A stretch of DNA of 64,000 nt from an uncultured Clostridia bacterium (GTDB taxonomy: Bacteria > Bacillota > Clostridia > Lachnospirales > Lachnospiraceae), in NCBI GenBank assembly GCA_948467395.1, contig CAOKDX010000001.1:186001-250000 (forward strand). Direction: 5' to 3'. The notes under the pieces were generated by a model, which saw only the letters and a list, made by a program, of their open reading frames with translations, searched no databases and was not told where the DNA came from. The position numbers were made by a program, and so were the translations under genes. Below, one piece after another: positions 63,298 through 64,000 of this stretch. The first letter of the stretch is position 1. Every line of letters begins with the position of its first letter.

Positions 63298-63352
63298 AAC
63301 AAGAACGTTTGTAAATTTCCGACGATGCAGTTCGAATTAAGGGAGAATCATA

Positions 63353-64000
63353 ATGAAGAAAAAAAGCGTAGCAGGCATTATTGCCTTAAATTTTTTTAAG
63401 ACAATAGGGATTATTCTGCTGCTGGTCGCCGTGGGGGTGCTGAGCTATTATCTGACGATGCTCTATTTTGACCAGACAGCCCGGACAGAGAGGAGTACCA
63501 CGTATAAGCATGTGATAACCGTCAATACTGGTAATGAATCCTCCAATCTGATTTACAGTTATGATGCGAAATCAAGGAAGATAAAGGCCATGGTTCTGGA
63601 GCTGTTTGATTCTGTTTCGGGAAACATGAACTACATTACGATACCGGTAAATACACAGATCACCATTACGGCCAACACGTATGCAGATCTGATGAAGGTG
63701 AGCCAGAAGCTGCCCCAGGTATGCAGGATGACGGATATCAATGACTACTTTAAGGGAGACGTGGCCTATGAATACGGCATTCTTATCCTGCAGGAGGAAT
63801 TAAAGGCGGATATTGGATATTTTACGGCAATTTCCTCCGATAAATTCGGCTCGTATTTTGAGAATGCGGGATCCAAAAGCAAGCCGAAATATAAGCCGGC
63901 AAAGGCACTGCTGGACCGGGCTTCGGCATGCTCCTCCCCCGGGGATCTGGAGGATCTTATGGAGGAAGCATGGGAGGATCTTATTACCGATGTCACTCTC
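63353..64000 (+). CDS. Membrane-anchored, possibly LCP-like protein (3' end outside window)
   Basis: 216 codons are open to the window edge. A basic N-terminus and one membrane helix (about 18-38) are followed by an extracytoplasmic part. NLIYSYDAKSRKIKAMVLELFDS, YITIPVNTQITI, and AYEYGILILQEELKADIGYFTAISSDKF have the spacing of LytR-CpsA-Psr (LCP) domains, which attach polymers to the cell wall, but the conserved Arg/Asp residues of LCP phosphotransferases are not clear. Start follows AAGGGAGAATCATA. Divergent from the cyclase operon. Confidence 0.6.
   Translation, partial: MKKKSVAGIIALNFFKTIGIILLLVAVGVLSYYLTMLYFDQTARTERSTTYKHVITVNTGNESSNLIYSYDAKSRKIKAMVLELFDSVSGNMNYITIPVNTQITITANTYADLMKVSQKLPQVCRMTDINDYFKGDVAYEYGILILQEELKADIGYFTAISSDKFGSYFENAGSKSKPKYKPAKALLDRASACSSPGDLEDLMEEAWEDLITDVTL

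Noticed and set aside
1-64000. CRISPR array, prophage, insertion sequence or rRNA genes
   Set aside because: No regularly spaced repeats, integrase, IS transposase, phage structural gene or rRNA sequence was seen. The only transposase-like gene is the Rpn family member.

Overview
The window looks like chromosomal DNA from a Gram-positive anaerobe of the Clostridia, most likely a Lachnospiraceae (Clostridium cluster XIVa) species. Supporting signs are strong AGGAGG-type ribosome binding sites, many TTG/GTG starts, a moderately GC-rich coding sequence with AT-rich promoters, an oxygen-independent core gene set, Gram-positive surface proteins (Big_2, FN3, CotH, BspA-like LRR), and the clostridial gene order tig-clpP-clpX-lon-engB. 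The family assignment is inference; there is no 16S or other marker here.

Layout. 1-7.9 kb: a surface-protein island. It holds the 3' end of a lysine-tailed surface protein, an Rpn-type nuclease/transposase-like gene behind a strong hairpin, a 1213-residue LamG/Big_2 surface protein with a matching tail, and a membrane-anchored CotH-family protein. 7.9-21.2 kb: housekeeping genes, namely pyrG divergent from an ftsH-HAD-uvrC-ygiQ operon, a class A PBP, and yigZ-rarA-small membrane protein. 21.2-25 kb: tRNA-Pro(CGG), then nadA-nadB-nadC plus a hotdog thioesterase, with an inverted repeat over the promoter -35. 25.2-29 kb: a minus-strand operon encoding a BspA-like LRR protein, a VWA protein and a MoxR-like AAA+ ATPase. 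29.2-37.6 kb: a zinc-ribbon membrane protein and a large divergent RelA/SpoT-fold protein, an FN3 secreted protein, truA with small unknown genes, an M18 aminopeptidase, and a secreted lectin-like/C39-like protein. 37.6-48.8 kb: recA-recX under an SOS box, glmM, tig, clpP, clpX, lon, engB, nth and membrane proteins. 48.8-55.2 kb: DUF1015, glgB, and an iscS-iscU-mnmA operon behind a palindromic operator-like site.

55.2-63.1 kb is the most unusual part. It is a six-gene, tightly packed minus-strand operon encoding a CHASE2-adenylate cyclase, a TIM-barrel isomerase-like protein, a GAF/HD-GYP c-di-GMP phosphodiesterase, a secreted Ig-like protein, a membrane-anchored FecR-domain protein and an SDR that closely resembles EF-P 5-aminopentanone reductase (YmfI). 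Both nucleotide-signalling enzymes keep their catalytic residues. A perfect 20-bp-stem inverted repeat lies in the leader of this operon. The window ends inside a divergent gene for a membrane-anchored, possibly LCP-like protein.

The best candidates for undescribed biology are the CHASE2/FecR/HD-GYP signalling operon with its leader palindrome, the MoxR-VWA-LRR trio, the RelA/SpoT-like protein lacking the usual Tyr/His substrate motif, and the surface proteins sharing a lysine-rich tail. All calls come from reading the sequence; no searches were run.
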